DNA from: Noviherbaspirillum sedimenti
GTDB taxonomy: Bacteria; Pseudomonadota; Gammaproteobacteria; Burkholderiales; Burkholderiaceae_D
Direction: 5' to 3'
Assembly: GCF_003590835.1 (NCBI RefSeq)
Contig: NZ_QYUQ01000002.1
Coordinates: 4,941,751-5,005,750, forward strand
Length of the DNA: 64,000 nt
The notes below the pieces were generated by a model. It saw nothing but the letters and a program-made list of their open reading frames with translations, was not told the origin of the DNA and ran no database searches. Shown piece by piece: positions 18,084-26,504 of this stretch. Made by a program: the position numbers and the translations under genes. The stretch's first letter is position 1, and each line of letters begins with the position of its first letter.

Positions 18084-20624
18084 CTAGGGGCTGTGCGCAC
18101 GGTACCAGTCGGCAAATGCCGCCGCCGGCAATGGCCGGCTGATGTAGAAGCCCTGCGCCTGGTCGCAGCCGTTTTGCCGCAGGTAGTCCAGCGTTTCTTC
18201 CGACTCGATCCCTTCGCCGACCACTTCCAGATTGAGTGTGCGGCCCAGCGTGATGATGGCGCCGGTGATGGCCCTGCTGGCGCGGTCATTTGCCAGACGC
18301 CGTACGAATGACTGATCCACCTTGAGCTTGTCGAGCGGCAGATGGCTCAGATGGCTCAGGCTCGAGTAGCCAGTGCCAAAGTCGTCGAGCGCGATGCGCA
18401 TGCCGGCGGCGCGGATGTTCTTCAATATCGCCACCGCGTCTTCCATGCTATCCATCAACGTACTTTCGGTCACTTCTATTTCGATGCAGGCCGGTTCGAC
18501 TGCCGAATCCAGGATGATGTCGGTCAGCGTCCTGGCGAAGCCACGCTGGCGGAACTGCAGGGGCGAGACATTGATGGCAATCGTCACCGGCGGCAAGCCC
18601 TGGTGGCGCCAGGCCTCGTGCTGGCGACAGGCCTCAGACGCCACCCATTCCCCCAACAGCCCGATCAGGCCGGCCGATTCCGCGATCGGTACGAAACGAT
18701 CCGGGCCGACAATTTCGCCATTCTCGCCAGTCAGGCGCAGCAATGCCTCGACGCCGGTAAGGCGCCGGCTTTGCATGTCGATTACTGGCTGGTAATGCAG
18801 CACCAGACCGCCGCGCGTCAGCGCGCGTTTGAGCCGGGCTTCGATGGCGGCTGCAGCGTCGACGCGGGCATTCATCGAAGCTGCGAAGACCTGGGTGCTG
18901 CCGCTGCCGTGGCCGCATTGCTTGGCCTGGTACATGGCCAGGTCGGCGGCATGGATCAGGGTATCGACGTCGATACCATGCTGGGGAAAATGGCTGATGC
19001 CGACCGAGGCCGAGATCGACAGATCCAGTGCGTCGATCTCGAACGGCGTCGACAGCACCTCCACCACGTGCTGGGCAACGGTGGCCGCCGGATGTTTTTC
19101 GTCGGCATGCGGCAGCACCACCACGAATTCGTCGCCGCCCAGGCGCCCGACCAGATCTTCGCCGCGCACGCACTTGAGCAGCCGCCGCGCCACTTCCTGC
19201 AACAGCCTGTCGCCGATTTCGTGGCCGTACAGGTCATTGACCGGCTTGAAGCGGTCGAGGTCGATGAACAGCACCGCGCCCTGCCTGTGGCTGCGCTGGG
19301 CGGCGGCGACCAGGTGGCTGGCATATTCGAAGATCAGCGCCCGATTGGGCAGGCCGGTCAGGGAGTCGTGCTGCGCGGCTTCCCGCACGCGCTGTTCGGC
19401 CAGCTTGTTTTCGGTAATGTCGAGCTGGGTGCCGATCAGCTTCAGGCCCGCCTTGCTGCGGCGGGAGAGCGGCACGCCGTTGGCAATCATCCAGCGGTAA
19501 CTGCCGTCGCGGTGTCGCAGCCGGTATTCCAGGCGGTAGTCGGATGAGGGATGGGCGAGATAGGCCGCCACTTCGGCTAGTACCCGGCGGCGGTCTTCCG
19601 GGTGCAGGCGGCTCTGCCATTCTTCGGGAAGGTTGGCGATTTCGTGGTCCTGGTAGCCAATCTGCTTTTTCCAGACCGGCGAGTAATAGCATTTGCCGCT
19701 GGCGACTTCCCATTCCCAGAAGCCGAGGTGGGCGATCGCCACCGCCAGCTGCAGCCGCCGTTCGGTTTCCCTGCGTGCATGTTCCAGGTGCTTGCGTTCG
19801 GTGATGTCGAAAAACATCGCGGTGCATTCCCGGGGTGCCGGACTGTAGGCATAGATCGATACCCAGCGTCCACCGGGGTGCAGGGAAAGTGTTTCGAAGC
19901 GGCCTTCGCCGCTTTCCAGCCCGATCCTGCCGAAGTTGCCGATGAAATCGAAAGCGGCATCGCGGATATTCGGAAAGATTTCAGTGACTCTTTTGCCTTC
20001 GATAGCAGAACGATTGATGCCGGTGATGCGCTCGTAGGCCGTATTGACCTGTTTGACGATGTAATCGACCGGCTGTCCGTGCTGGTCGGTCAGGATCGCG
20101 TAGTGCGCGATCGCCATGGTATGGTTGTTGAACAGGGTGGTATAGCGGCGTTCGCTTTCTTCCAGTTTTTCCTGGGCGCGCTTGAGGTCATCGATGTCGG
20201 TGCAGACGCCGAACCAATGCGCCACATTGCCGCTGTCGTCGCGCAGCGGCGTGCCGCGCCAGGCAAACCAGCGGTATTGCCCGTCGTGCCGGCGCAGCCG
20301 GCATTCCAGACTCCAGGGTTTGCAAGCGAGGACGGCGTCGCGCCATGCGGCCATGACGCCATCGAGGTCGTCCGGATGCAGCACACTCCAGGTTACGCCG
20401 TGCTGACCGGTCGGGTCGGAGCCGGTATAGGCGGCCCATTGCTGACTGAGGAAATCGATGCGGCCATCCGCGCTTGCGGCCCAAACCATGCCGGGCAGGC
20501 CGAACAGTATTTCTTCCAGATGACGTGCGCGTTCGCGCAAGGCCTGCACTTCATTCGCGGCGCATTGCTGCGGCTTGCCGGCGACGTCCCGGAAGGCGCC
20601 CGGACTTGCGGTTTTGGGATTCAT
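18084..20624 (-). CDS. PAS-PAS-PAS-GGDEF-EAL c-di-GMP turnover protein
   Basis: An 846-aa cytoplasmic signalling protein without transmembrane segments. Three PAS/PAC units (about 35-150, 160-280, 290-410; the first and third end in conserved DGxYRW-type PAC strands) are followed by a GGDEF domain (415-580; intact active loop RLGGDEFVVVLP) and an EAL domain (595-845; GVEALLRL, INVSPLQF, EVTES, LDDFGTGYSS, LKVDQSFV, EGIE all conserved). Both synthase and phosphodiesterase activities are possible. The GGDEF inhibitory site RxxD is not obvious. Confidence 0.95.
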   Translation of the reverse strand: MNPKTASPGAFRDVAGKPQQCAANEVQALRERARHLEEILFGLPGMVWAASADGRIDFLSQQWAAYTGSDPTGQHGVTWSVLHPDDLDGVMAAWRDAVLACKPWSLECRLRRHDGQYRWFAWRGTPLRDDSGNVAHWFGVCTDIDDLKRAQEKLEESERRYTTLFNNHTMAIAHYAILTDQHGQPVDYIVKQVNTAYERITGINRSAIEGKRVTEIFPNIRDAAFDFIGNFGRIGLESGEGRFETLSLHPGGRWVSIYAYSPAPRECTAMFFDITERKHLEHARRETERRLQLAVAIAHLGFWEWEVASGKCYYSPVWKKQIGYQDHEIANLPEEWQSRLHPEDRRRVLAEVAAYLAHPSSDYRLEYRLRHRDGSYRWMIANGVPLSRRSKAGLKLIGTQLDITENKLAEQRVREAAQHDSLTGLPNRALIFEYASHLVAAAQRSHRQGAVLFIDLDRFKPVNDLYGHEIGDRLLQEVARRLLKCVRGEDLVGRLGGDEFVVVLPHADEKHPAATVAQHVVEVLSTPFEIDALDLSISASVGISHFPQHGIDVDTLIHAADLAMYQAKQCGHGSGSTQVFAASMNARVDAAAAIEARLKRALTRGGLVLHYQPVIDMQSRRLTGVEALLRLTGENGEIVGPDRFVPIAESAGLIGLLGEWVASEACRQHEAWRHQGLPPVTIAINVSPLQFRQRGFARTLTDIILDSAVEPACIEIEVTESTLMDSMEDAVAILKNIRAAGMRIALDDFGTGYSSLSHLSHLPLDKLKVDQSFVRRLANDRASRAITGAIITLGRTLNLEVVGEGIESEETLDYLRQNGCDQAQGFYISRPLPAAAFADWYRAHSP

Positions 20625-20818
20625 GCCATGGTCCTGGATTCTAGGGTATCGCTCCAGTCAGGAAAACCCTGGGAGTTCATGGCCCATGTGGGGGAGGCGT
20701 CAGTTTTCGACCTTGGACATGCACCAAGGTTCATGCGGCAACATCGGCGTGGCGATGCTGGCGGGCAAAAAGGAAGATAGGGAAGGAAAAACGGGGAATA
20801 ATCAGCGCAACGCAACAA

Positions 20819-21364
20819 TCAACGCGCTTGCTCCGCCGGCGCCGGCTCGCCAGCCGCATTCGGGCTGCTGGTCGTGAATTCCTCGAATTTCTCCCAAGAT
20901 ATTTCATGCACATCGACCTTTGGCAAATGCCGATACGGCACCAGACCTTCATTAATATATTCGTCGCTGTCTTTTGCCGGCTGATCTTCGGTGCCAGCCT
21001 TGGCGGGCGTTATTTCCTTGATCGGAAAGCGCCAGTAGATCTTGTCCAGCTCCAGCTTGCAGGTTTTTGCGACATGCTCGCGCAAGGTTGTCTCGATGAT
21101 ATGCGACAGGCGAAACCGCTTCATCGGTTCAGATTCGATAAACGCCGTGAAACGTCGGTCTTTACCCAGAGTAACGCTGGCCACAGCGACGTCTACTCCG
21201 CTGTGGCGGAAATAGTCACGGATGGTGACGTTGACCAATGCTGCCTGGCGTTGCCGTCGGCTTGCCTTGCGTTGAATGATGGCGACCCAGGCGATGATGG
21301 CGGCCAGATTGGCGATTCCTAGGATTAAAAACCAGATAATGTGCGGGACGGAGGCGAATGACAT
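20819..21364 (-). CDS. Membrane-anchored protein of unknown function, 181 aa
   Basis: It begins MSFASVPHIIWFLILGIANLAA, a single N-terminal transmembrane anchor that probably leaves the rest in the cytoplasm, followed by basic residues (RKASRRQRQ). The soluble part is a mixed alpha/beta domain of about 110 residues with FTAFIESEPMKRFRLSHIIE, then an acidic tail. I do not recognise a family. Starts further upstream lack a supporting RBS, and the next in-frame Met would add an unlikely leader, so 21364 is preferred. Confidence 0.7.
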   Translation of the reverse strand: MSFASVPHIIWFLILGIANLAAIIAWVAIIQRKASRRQRQAALVNVTIRDYFRHSGVDVAVASVTLGKDRRFTAFIESEPMKRFRLSHIIETTLREHVAKTCKLELDKIYWRFPIKEITPAKAGTEDQPAKDSDEYINEGLVPYRHLPKVDVHEISWEKFEEFTTSSPNAAGEPAPAEQAR

Positions 21365-21730
21365 AAGTAGAAAAACCTTGCCGGTACAGGCGTGCTTGTC
21401 AGCAAAAAAGTGTTGGCAGTTTGGTTTGTAAATGGAAGAAATGTTAATTTGAAGAAAAGAATATACTGCGGATTGCGGAGCGGGGCTAGTCGGGGCTGCC
21501 GCAATGCCTTGATGATTTTGCATTGCAGCAACGCTGTACTCCTGGATGATCAATCCATAAGCAGGTGCCAGGTTTGCATTTTGTCGAAAATGACAGGGAA
21601 TATTTTATTGGCCAGGATCATGACGCCTGCCAGAAAACAAAAGAAGGAATTTGCTTGTCAGATTCTTGACCTGCTGAAATCTTTGTCTATAATCGACAAT
21701 CACTATTTGTTGGCGTAAATTGAGGGCAAT
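21365..21730. other. AT-rich intergenic region
   Basis: 366 bp between the divergent genes at 20819-21364 and 21731. It holds a good sigma70 promoter at 21666-21693 (listed) for the rightward small gene. The remainder has no supported gene. Confidence 0.5.
21666..21693 (+). promoter_or_regulatory. Sigma70-type promoter
   Basis: TTGACC (-35, 21666-21671) and a perfect TATAAT (-10, 21688-21693) are separated by 16 bp. Transcription would begin near 21700, about 30 nt before the ATG at 21731. Confidence 0.7.
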
Positions 21731-21889
21731 ATGCAGGAAAGAGTCAAATCACTGACAGAAGCCGGTGCCATCAAGAAACCGGTTCAAAAAAGCTTTAACT
21801 ACAACAAGTTGCAAGCCGTGCTGTGCATTGCCGCCTCTGCTTTACTGAGCATAGTGGTGATCGCCTGGGCCGCGCGGGTTCTGTTCTGA
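21731..21889 (+). CDS. Small single-pass membrane protein, 52 aa
   Basis: A short ORF with a basic N-terminal half (MQERVKSLTEAGAIKKPVQK) and a C-terminal transmembrane helix of about 22 residues (VLCIAASALLSIVVIAWAARV). GAGGG lies 5 nt before the ATG and a near-consensus promoter lies 38-65 bp upstream, so it is likely expressed. No family recognised. Confidence 0.65.
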   Translation: MQERVKSLTEAGAIKKPVQKSFNYNKLQAVLCIAASALLSIVVIAWAARVLF

Positions 21890-22080
21890 ACTGCCCAAAC
21901 GAATTTTCATTACCTCTTCCCGCTGTCCGCCGGCTTCACGCCACAACTTTAAGTCCGTTCGCAAAACTACCCCTCTCCGCTTTACTGCGCCTGCTCAATG
22001 ATGCCAAGAAAACTTCTACGTATTGTGGGGCTCTGAGCAATTGAAATTGCTGCAGTCGTCCTGGCAAACGGGAGGGATGA

Positions 22081-22494
22081 ATGAAAAAAAACAATCGCTG
22101 GGCGGGCCTGCGCGCCTGTCATGCCGTCATGGCGAATCCAGTGTCCCTGTGCGGTAACTGCGGTAACGCCCAGCCATCCCGGCACGAGCCGATCTCTTTT
22201 TTTGCGCTATGGGCAAGACGCTTGACGGTGATTGCCATGCTTCTGGCATTTATTTCATCGTATGCCTATGGGATCGTGCACTATGGCTGGTGGCTTGGCA
22301 TGGGCATCGGATGGTTGCCTGCGCTATGCCTGGCCTGGTTGATGGCGCAAGCGTTTGCTTGTGTTCTTGGGCAAGCCACCCGAACGAATACGCTTTCATG
22401 GCAATGCAACCACGAACTCAAATTTGTGCACGTGCCATCTTGCTGCCGAGGTAGAGTGAGTACAGGGCCGCAATGCCGACGGCAAGATAGATGA
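22081..22494 (+). CDS. Putative membrane protein with N-terminal Cys pair, 137 aa
   Basis: A good GGGAGG ribosome-binding site precedes the ATG. The N-terminus has a CGNCGN motif (about residues 24-29) that could bind metal, then two hydrophobic segments (LTVIAMLLAFISSYAYGIV and WLGMGIGWLPALCLAWLMAQA). The last 25 codons overlap the 3' end of the convergent DUF378 gene, so the true C-terminus is unusual or the reading frame is not fully real. Confidence 0.5.
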   Translation: MKKNNRWAGLRACHAVMANPVSLCGNCGNAQPSRHEPISFFALWARRLTVIAMLLAFISSYAYGIVHYGWWLGMGIGWLPALCLAWLMAQAFACVLGQATRTNTLSWQCNHELKFVHVPSCCRGRVSTGPQCRRQDR

Positions 22495-22711
22495 CTCTCG
22501 ACACCAAGCTTTGCTCGCCAAACAGGAAGGCAACCAGGTCGAAATTAAACAGGCCGACCAGACCCCAGTTGATGCCGCCGACGATCATCAACGCCATGGC
22601 AATCCAGTCAAGGGTTGACATCCAGGATGTTCGCTGTTCGCTACCCATCCTGGCGGCGCGGCGATCCGGCATGTGCCGACGCTCAATAAGAGGGGTGTCC
22701 ATTGTGGCCAT
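22418..22711 (-). CDS. DUF378 family small membrane protein
   Basis: About 97 aa with an N-terminal hydrophilic segment and the DUF378 core: two transmembrane helices around the signature WIAMALMIVGGINWGLVGLFNFD, then VSRVIYLAVGIAALYSLYL. Function unknown; B. subtilis YuzA-like proteins belong here. AAGGAG lies upstream of tandem ATG codons at 22714 and 22711; the spacing of 6 nt favours 22711. Confidence 0.85.
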   Translation of the reverse strand: MATMDTPLIERRHMPDRRAARMGSEQRTSWMSTLDWIAMALMIVGGINWGLVGLFNFDLVAFLFGEQSLVSRVIYLAVGIAALYSLYLGSKMARAQI

Positions 22712-22862
22712 CATATGCTCCTTGAAATTGATCGAACTCCCTGTCACTGCCGGTCATGCAAGCCGGCTTCTTTTTTATTATAGATAAACCTTGCCATTTT
22801 GCTTGCCAAGCAGATGATTGCTGGATTGATGCTCCAAAGCACGAAGTTGCAAAGCATGATTG

Positions 22863-22876
22863 TTGATTTAAATCAC
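22863..22876 (+). promoter_or_regulatory. FNR/Anr-like box upstream of zinc-ribbon gene
   Basis: TTGATTTAAATCAC matches TTGAT-N4-ATCAA at 9 of 10 positions. Its centre lies 74 bp before the ATG at 22944. A -10-like TTTATT at 22896-22901 would place the start of transcription near 22908, giving a box centred close to -40, the class II FNR arrangement. Confidence 0.5.
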
Positions 22877-22943
22877 TGTCTTTCTCCTTTGAAGATTTAT
22901 TCTTTTCCCTCCGAGACTAAAAAAATTTCACTGGAGACAAGTG

Positions 22944-23141
22944 ATGAACGATCCCCATTTTCGCTACCGCCATGCCAGGACGAGCGGCGCTTATTCCACA
23001 TGCTGGTACTGTGACCATCAGCTGGGCGATGGCCGGCGTTTCTGTGACAAGGGTTGCGCCGAAGCATTTGAAGAAGATGAACTGGCCGTTGAAAGGCGGG
23101 TATTGGCGCGGGATCGCGAGCTAAGCACAGCAAGCGTATAA
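22944..23141 (+). CDS. Small zinc-ribbon-like protein, 65 aa
   Basis: The motif CWYCDHQLGDGRRFCDKGC has a CxxC and a CxxxC pair spaced as in a short treble-clef or zinc ribbon, followed by an acidic-basic helix (AFEEDELAVERRV). GGAG lies 7 nt before the ATG; a GTG one codon earlier is less favoured. The FNR-like box upstream suggests low-oxygen expression. A weak hairpin past the stop (23165-23198) may terminate it. Confidence 0.7.
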   Translation: MNDPHFRYRHARTSGAYSTCWYCDHQLGDGRRFCDKGCAEAFEEDELAVERRVLARDRELSTASV

Positions 23142-23164
23142 CGGACACATTGTCTGGTAGTAGA

Positions 23165-23198
23165 TGCCCCTGGCGGAAACCGAGAGCCGTCAGGGGCA
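23165..23198 (+). terminator. Hairpin after zinc-ribbon gene
   Basis: GCCCCTGGCGG pairs with CCGTCAGGGGC around a 10-nt loop (one G-T pair), followed by a T-rich but interrupted tail. Confidence 0.5.
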
Positions 23199-23261
23199 AG
23201 TTGTTATTAGCGCAAGCAAGGCTGCATTCGTTAAAATTATTGCAATATGTATATAATTTGT

Positions 23262-23279
23262 TGAAATAATATTATTTCA
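23262..23279. promoter_or_regulatory. Perfect 18-bp palindrome downstream of a TATAAT box
   Basis: TGAAATAATATTATTTCA is fully self-complementary. It lies 4 bp after a perfect TATAAT (23252-23257) and ends 13 bp before the ATG at 23293, so it would overlap the transcription start and leader, a typical repressor position. Confidence 0.5.
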
Positions 23280-23292
23280 TTCCAGGGGGAAA

Positions 23293-23520
23293 ATGGAAAC
23301 GACACGTATTCACGAGATTCCCGTTGCGCCGGTCAAAGAGCGGCGTCGCATGTCGCAAGCGGGTTTGCTGGATTCCGCAATCCGCATGGTGGCGCAATTG
23401 ACGACTTCGAATGACTTGCACACGCGCACGATTGCCAATCGCGCAATGGCTGATTTGCAAAAAATGCGGCATGAGATGCCAAAACGGCGGCAATTCGATA
23501 GTACGGCGCGGCACCGCTGA
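23293..23520 (+). CDS. Small basic hypothetical protein, 75 aa
   Basis: Preceded by CAGGGGG about 5 nt before the ATG and by a TATAAT box and palindrome. Rich in Arg/Lys (EIPVAPVKERRRMSQ; KRRQFDSTARHR), mostly helical, with no Cys or membrane segment. No family is recognised. Confidence 0.55.
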   Translation: METTRIHEIPVAPVKERRRMSQAGLLDSAIRMVAQLTTSNDLHTRTIANRAMADLQKMRHEMPKRRQFDSTARHR

Positions 23521-23745
23521 ATTTCTTGCCGACGCTCATTGCCGCAGCCGCGGCCCTGTTCTGCTTTTCCTCCCCGTTCCCTTTGTCATAGCTGCTTTAC
23601 CCAGTGTCATTCCACTAAAACAGGCAAATCGCCCTGCATGTAAGTTATACAAGTTGCTTGAAATCAATTAAGATTTGGGTTCCATCCAAATTTAGCGAAT
23701 TCAACGCCGGCTGGATTGGCGGCTTGATCTATTTTCATTTCCCCG

Positions 23746-23771
23746 CGCCCGCCTTGTGCACAAGGCGGGCG
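23746..23771. promoter_or_regulatory. Perfect 26-bp GC-rich palindrome upstream of chemoreceptor
   Basis: The arm CGCCCGCCTTGTG at 23746-23758 is the exact reverse complement of 23759-23771. It lies 36 bp before the ATG of the chemoreceptor. It could form a hairpin in the leader, act as a terminator (a short GTAATCGTTT tail follows), or be an operator. Confidence 0.5.
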
Positions 23772-23807
23772 TAATCGTTTCCCTTATCCACAGCAATCAA
23801 GTATCCC

Positions 23808-25397
23808 ATGCGTACCAATTTGCCCGTCACGAACACTGAATATGTGCTGGAAGAGGGCCGCCCCATCGTTTCCATGACCGACCTGAAGGGCAAGATTACC
23901 TTCGTTAACCCGTATTTCATTGAAGTCAGCGGATTCGACGAAGAAGAATTGCTGGGCGCGCTGCACAACATCGTGCGCCATCCGGATATGCCGCCCGGCG
24001 CGTTTGCCGACCTGTGGCACAGCCTGAAGCAGGGCGAAATCTGGAATGCGCTGGTCAAGAACCGCCGCAAGAATGGCGATTATTACTGGGTGCTGGCTAA
24101 TGTCACGCCGATGCGGGAAAACGGCAACATCACCGGCTACATGTCGGTGCGCACCAAGCCCGGCCGTGCGCAGATCGAGCAGGCCGAAAGTGCCTATGCC
24201 GAAATCCACAACAATCCACGCACGCGCCTGACCGTTCGCAACGGCCGCCTCGCCAGGACCGGGCTGGGCGGCTGGCTGGCGCGCTGGCGCGAGGTGTCCC
24301 TGATGAAGCGCATATCGATCGTGTCCGGGTTGCAGATCGCCAGCTTTGGCGCGCTGGCGCTGATTGGCTGGCGGTCCGCCGCGCCTTCGGGGCCGGACCT
24401 TGCCTTCTGGAGCGGCGCCATTGCGCTGACCGGCGGCGTGCTGGCCGCCTACCTGTGGCTGGTGTTGCGCGCTGCGTTCATGCGGCCGTTGCGGCAAGGG
24501 CTGGAAATGTCCGCCGCGCTGGCGGCCTGCGACCTCACCGGCAATGTCGGGTCGATGCGTTCCGACGACATGGGGCGCCTGCTGGCAGGCTTGCAGCAAA
24601 TGAAAGTCAACCTGGTGGCGGTGATGGGGGATGTGCGCGCCAACATCGAGACCATGAATACAGCGACGCGGGAAATTGCCGCCGGCAACATGGATTTATC
24701 CGCGCGGACCGAGTTACAGGCCGCCAGCCTGGAAGAGACGGCTTCCAGCATGGAAGAGTTTGCTTCGACCATCACGCAAAACGCCGACAATGCGCAACTG
24801 GCCAACCAGCTGGTGATTTCGGCCTCGGCAGTGGCGCTGCGCGGCGGCGACGTCATCGTCAAGGTGGGCGCCACCATGGACGAGATCAGCGCATCCTCGC
24901 ACAAGATGGGCGACATCCTGTCCGTGATCGACAGTATCGCCTTCCAGACCAATATCCTGGCCTTGAATGCGGCAGTCGAGGCGGCGCGCGCCGGCGAGCA
25001 TGGGCGCGGCTTTGCCGTGGTGGCGACCGAGGTGCGTCAACTGGCGCAACGCTCGGCGGCGGCGGCCAAGGAAATCAAGGGCCTGATCCAGAGTTCCGTG
25101 GAAAAGGTGGACGTTGGCAATGCACTGGTCAGTGACGCCAAGAAAACCATGGATGAGATCGTGGTGTCGGTCAAGCGCGTCACCGATATTGTCGCGGAAA
25201 TCGCGGTGGCCAGTCGCGAGCAGGCAATCGGCATCCAGCAAGTCAACCAGGCCGTCGCCCACATGGACCAGGTCACGCAGCAAAACGCCGCGCTGGTCGA
25301 GGAAGCGGCGGCGGCCTCCACCAGCCTGCATGAACAGGCGGCCCACCTGAGCCATGCAGTCTCGCTCTTCAATACCGGCAAGCAAGGGGCGGCTTGA
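23808..25397 (+). CDS. Aer-like methyl-accepting chemotaxis protein with PAS domain
   Basis: 529 aa. The N-terminal PAS domain (about 15-115; TDLKGKITFVNPYFIEVSG, then RHPDMPPGAFADLW) is the redox/FAD-type sensor of Aer proteins. Two membrane segments follow around 175-215 and a HAMP-like region. The MA signalling domain has the hairpin tip around DSIAFQTNILALNAAVEAARAG. It would sense energy state rather than a periplasmic ligand. No clear Shine-Dalgarno precedes the ATG. Confidence 0.92.
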   Translation: MRTNLPVTNTEYVLEEGRPIVSMTDLKGKITFVNPYFIEVSGFDEEELLGALHNIVRHPDMPPGAFADLWHSLKQGEIWNALVKNRRKNGDYYWVLANVTPMRENGNITGYMSVRTKPGRAQIEQAESAYAEIHNNPRTRLTVRNGRLARTGLGGWLARWREVSLMKRISIVSGLQIASFGALALIGWRSAAPSGPDLAFWSGAIALTGGVLAAYLWLVLRAAFMRPLRQGLEMSAALAACDLTGNVGSMRSDDMGRLLAGLQQMKVNLVAVMGDVRANIETMNTATREIAAGNMDLSARTELQAASLEETASSMEEFASTITQNADNAQLANQLVISASAVALRGGDVIVKVGATMDEISASSHKMGDILSVIDSIAFQTNILALNAAVEAARAGEHGRGFAVVATEVRQLAQRSAAAAKEIKGLIQSSVEKVDVGNALVSDAKKTMDEIVVSVKRVTDIVAEIAVASREQAIGIQQVNQAVAHMDQVTQQNAALVEEAAAASTSLHEQAAHLSHAVSLFNTGKQGAA

Positions 25398-25491
25398 TGT
25401 AGCGCACAGATGTCCTTGCGCGCGCGATTGCCGGCCGGGCAAAGTGCCATAATGCCCATGGCATTGGATGGCGATGGAAAAGGCGGCTTGC

Positions 25492-26484
25492 ATGAAGGAT
25501 ACCGACAGCGATTTGCAATTATTCGCGCTGGACGACAGTCTTGCCTTCGGTGAACGCATCGGCGCGCATCTCGGCCTGCCCCTGAGTCCCCATGAGGAAC
25601 GCGAATTCGAGGATGCCGAACACAAGGCGCGGCCCCTGGTCAATGTGCGCGGCAAGGATGTATTCGTCGTCCATTCGCTGTATGGCGATGGGCGCCAGAG
25701 CGGCAACGACAAATTGTGCCGGCTGCTGTTTTTCATCGGCGCCTTGAAAGATGCCAGCGCCGCGCGCGTGACGGCGGTTGTCCCTTACCTGGCATATGCG
25801 CGCAAGGACCGCAAGACCAAGCCGCGCGATCCGGTCACCACGCGCTATGTCGCGGCGCTGTTCGAGGCAGTCGGCACCGATGCCGTGCTGACCATGGATG
25901 TGCACAACCTGGCCGCCTATCAGAACGCCTTTCGCATCTGTACCGAAAACCTCGAAGCCAACAAGCTGTTCGTCAACTATTTTTTGCCGCTTCTGCGCGA
26001 TAGCGAAACTGTGGTGGTCGCGCCGGATGCCGGCGGCATCAAGCGTGCCGAGCGTTTCCGTCAGTTGCTGTCGCACCAGCTTGACAAGCCGGTTGGCGCT
26101 GCTTTCGCCGAAAAGTATCGCAGCGGCGGCGTGGTCAGCGGCGAGCTGCTGGTGGGCGAGGTGCGCGGCAAGATCGCCGTGATCGTCGACGACCTGATCA
26201 GCACCGGCAACACCCTGGTTCGCACCGCCCGCGCCTGCCGTGCGCAGGGCGCAACGACCGTGTACGCTGCCGCCAGCCATGGCTTGTTCACGGTCGATGC
26301 GCCCGAGGTCCTGGCCGGCGATGCCATCGACCGTTTCGCCGTCACCGATACCGTGCCGCCATTTCGTCTGGAAGAGGGCGCGGCGCGGCAAAAGCTGGCG
26401 CTGCTGAGCAGTGCCGGCCTGTTTGCCGAGGCCATCCAGCGCATGCATGGAGGCGGCTCGCTGACGGCGCTGGCGGAATTCTGA
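25492..26484 (+). CDS. Ribose-phosphate pyrophosphokinase, divergent paralogue
   Basis: Makes PRPP from ribose 5-phosphate and ATP. The PRPP-binding loop [15 protein letters not shown] and the flexible-loop region [15 protein letters not shown] are present. The metal-site region reads [13 protein letters not shown] instead of the usual DLHAxQIQGFF, and overall this is a divergent type rather than the housekeeping Prs. 330 aa from the ATG at 25492; in-frame ATGs at 25468 and 25474 are alternatives. It starts the accessory group with two kinase-like genes, nrdJ and groEL, which hints at a salvage or stress role for nucleotides (inference). Confidence 0.88.
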   Translation: MKDTDSDLQLFALDDSLAFGERIGAHLGLPLSPHEEREFEDAEHKARPLVNVRGKDVFVVHSLYGDGRQSGNDKLCRLLFFIGALKDASAARVTAVVPYLAYARKDRKTKPRDPVTTRYVAALFEAVGTDAVLTMDVHNLAAYQNAFRICTENLEANKLFVNYFLPLLRDSETVVVAPDAGGIKRAERFRQLLSHQLDKPVGAAFAEKYRSGGVVSGELLVGEVRGKIAVIVDDLISTGNTLVRTARACRAQGATTVYAAASHGLFTVDAPEVLAGDAIDRFAVTDTVPPFRLEEGAARQKLALLSSAGLFAEAIQRMHGGGSLTALAEF

Positions 26485-26504
26485 GTTCTGGGGACAGGCC
26501 GGCC

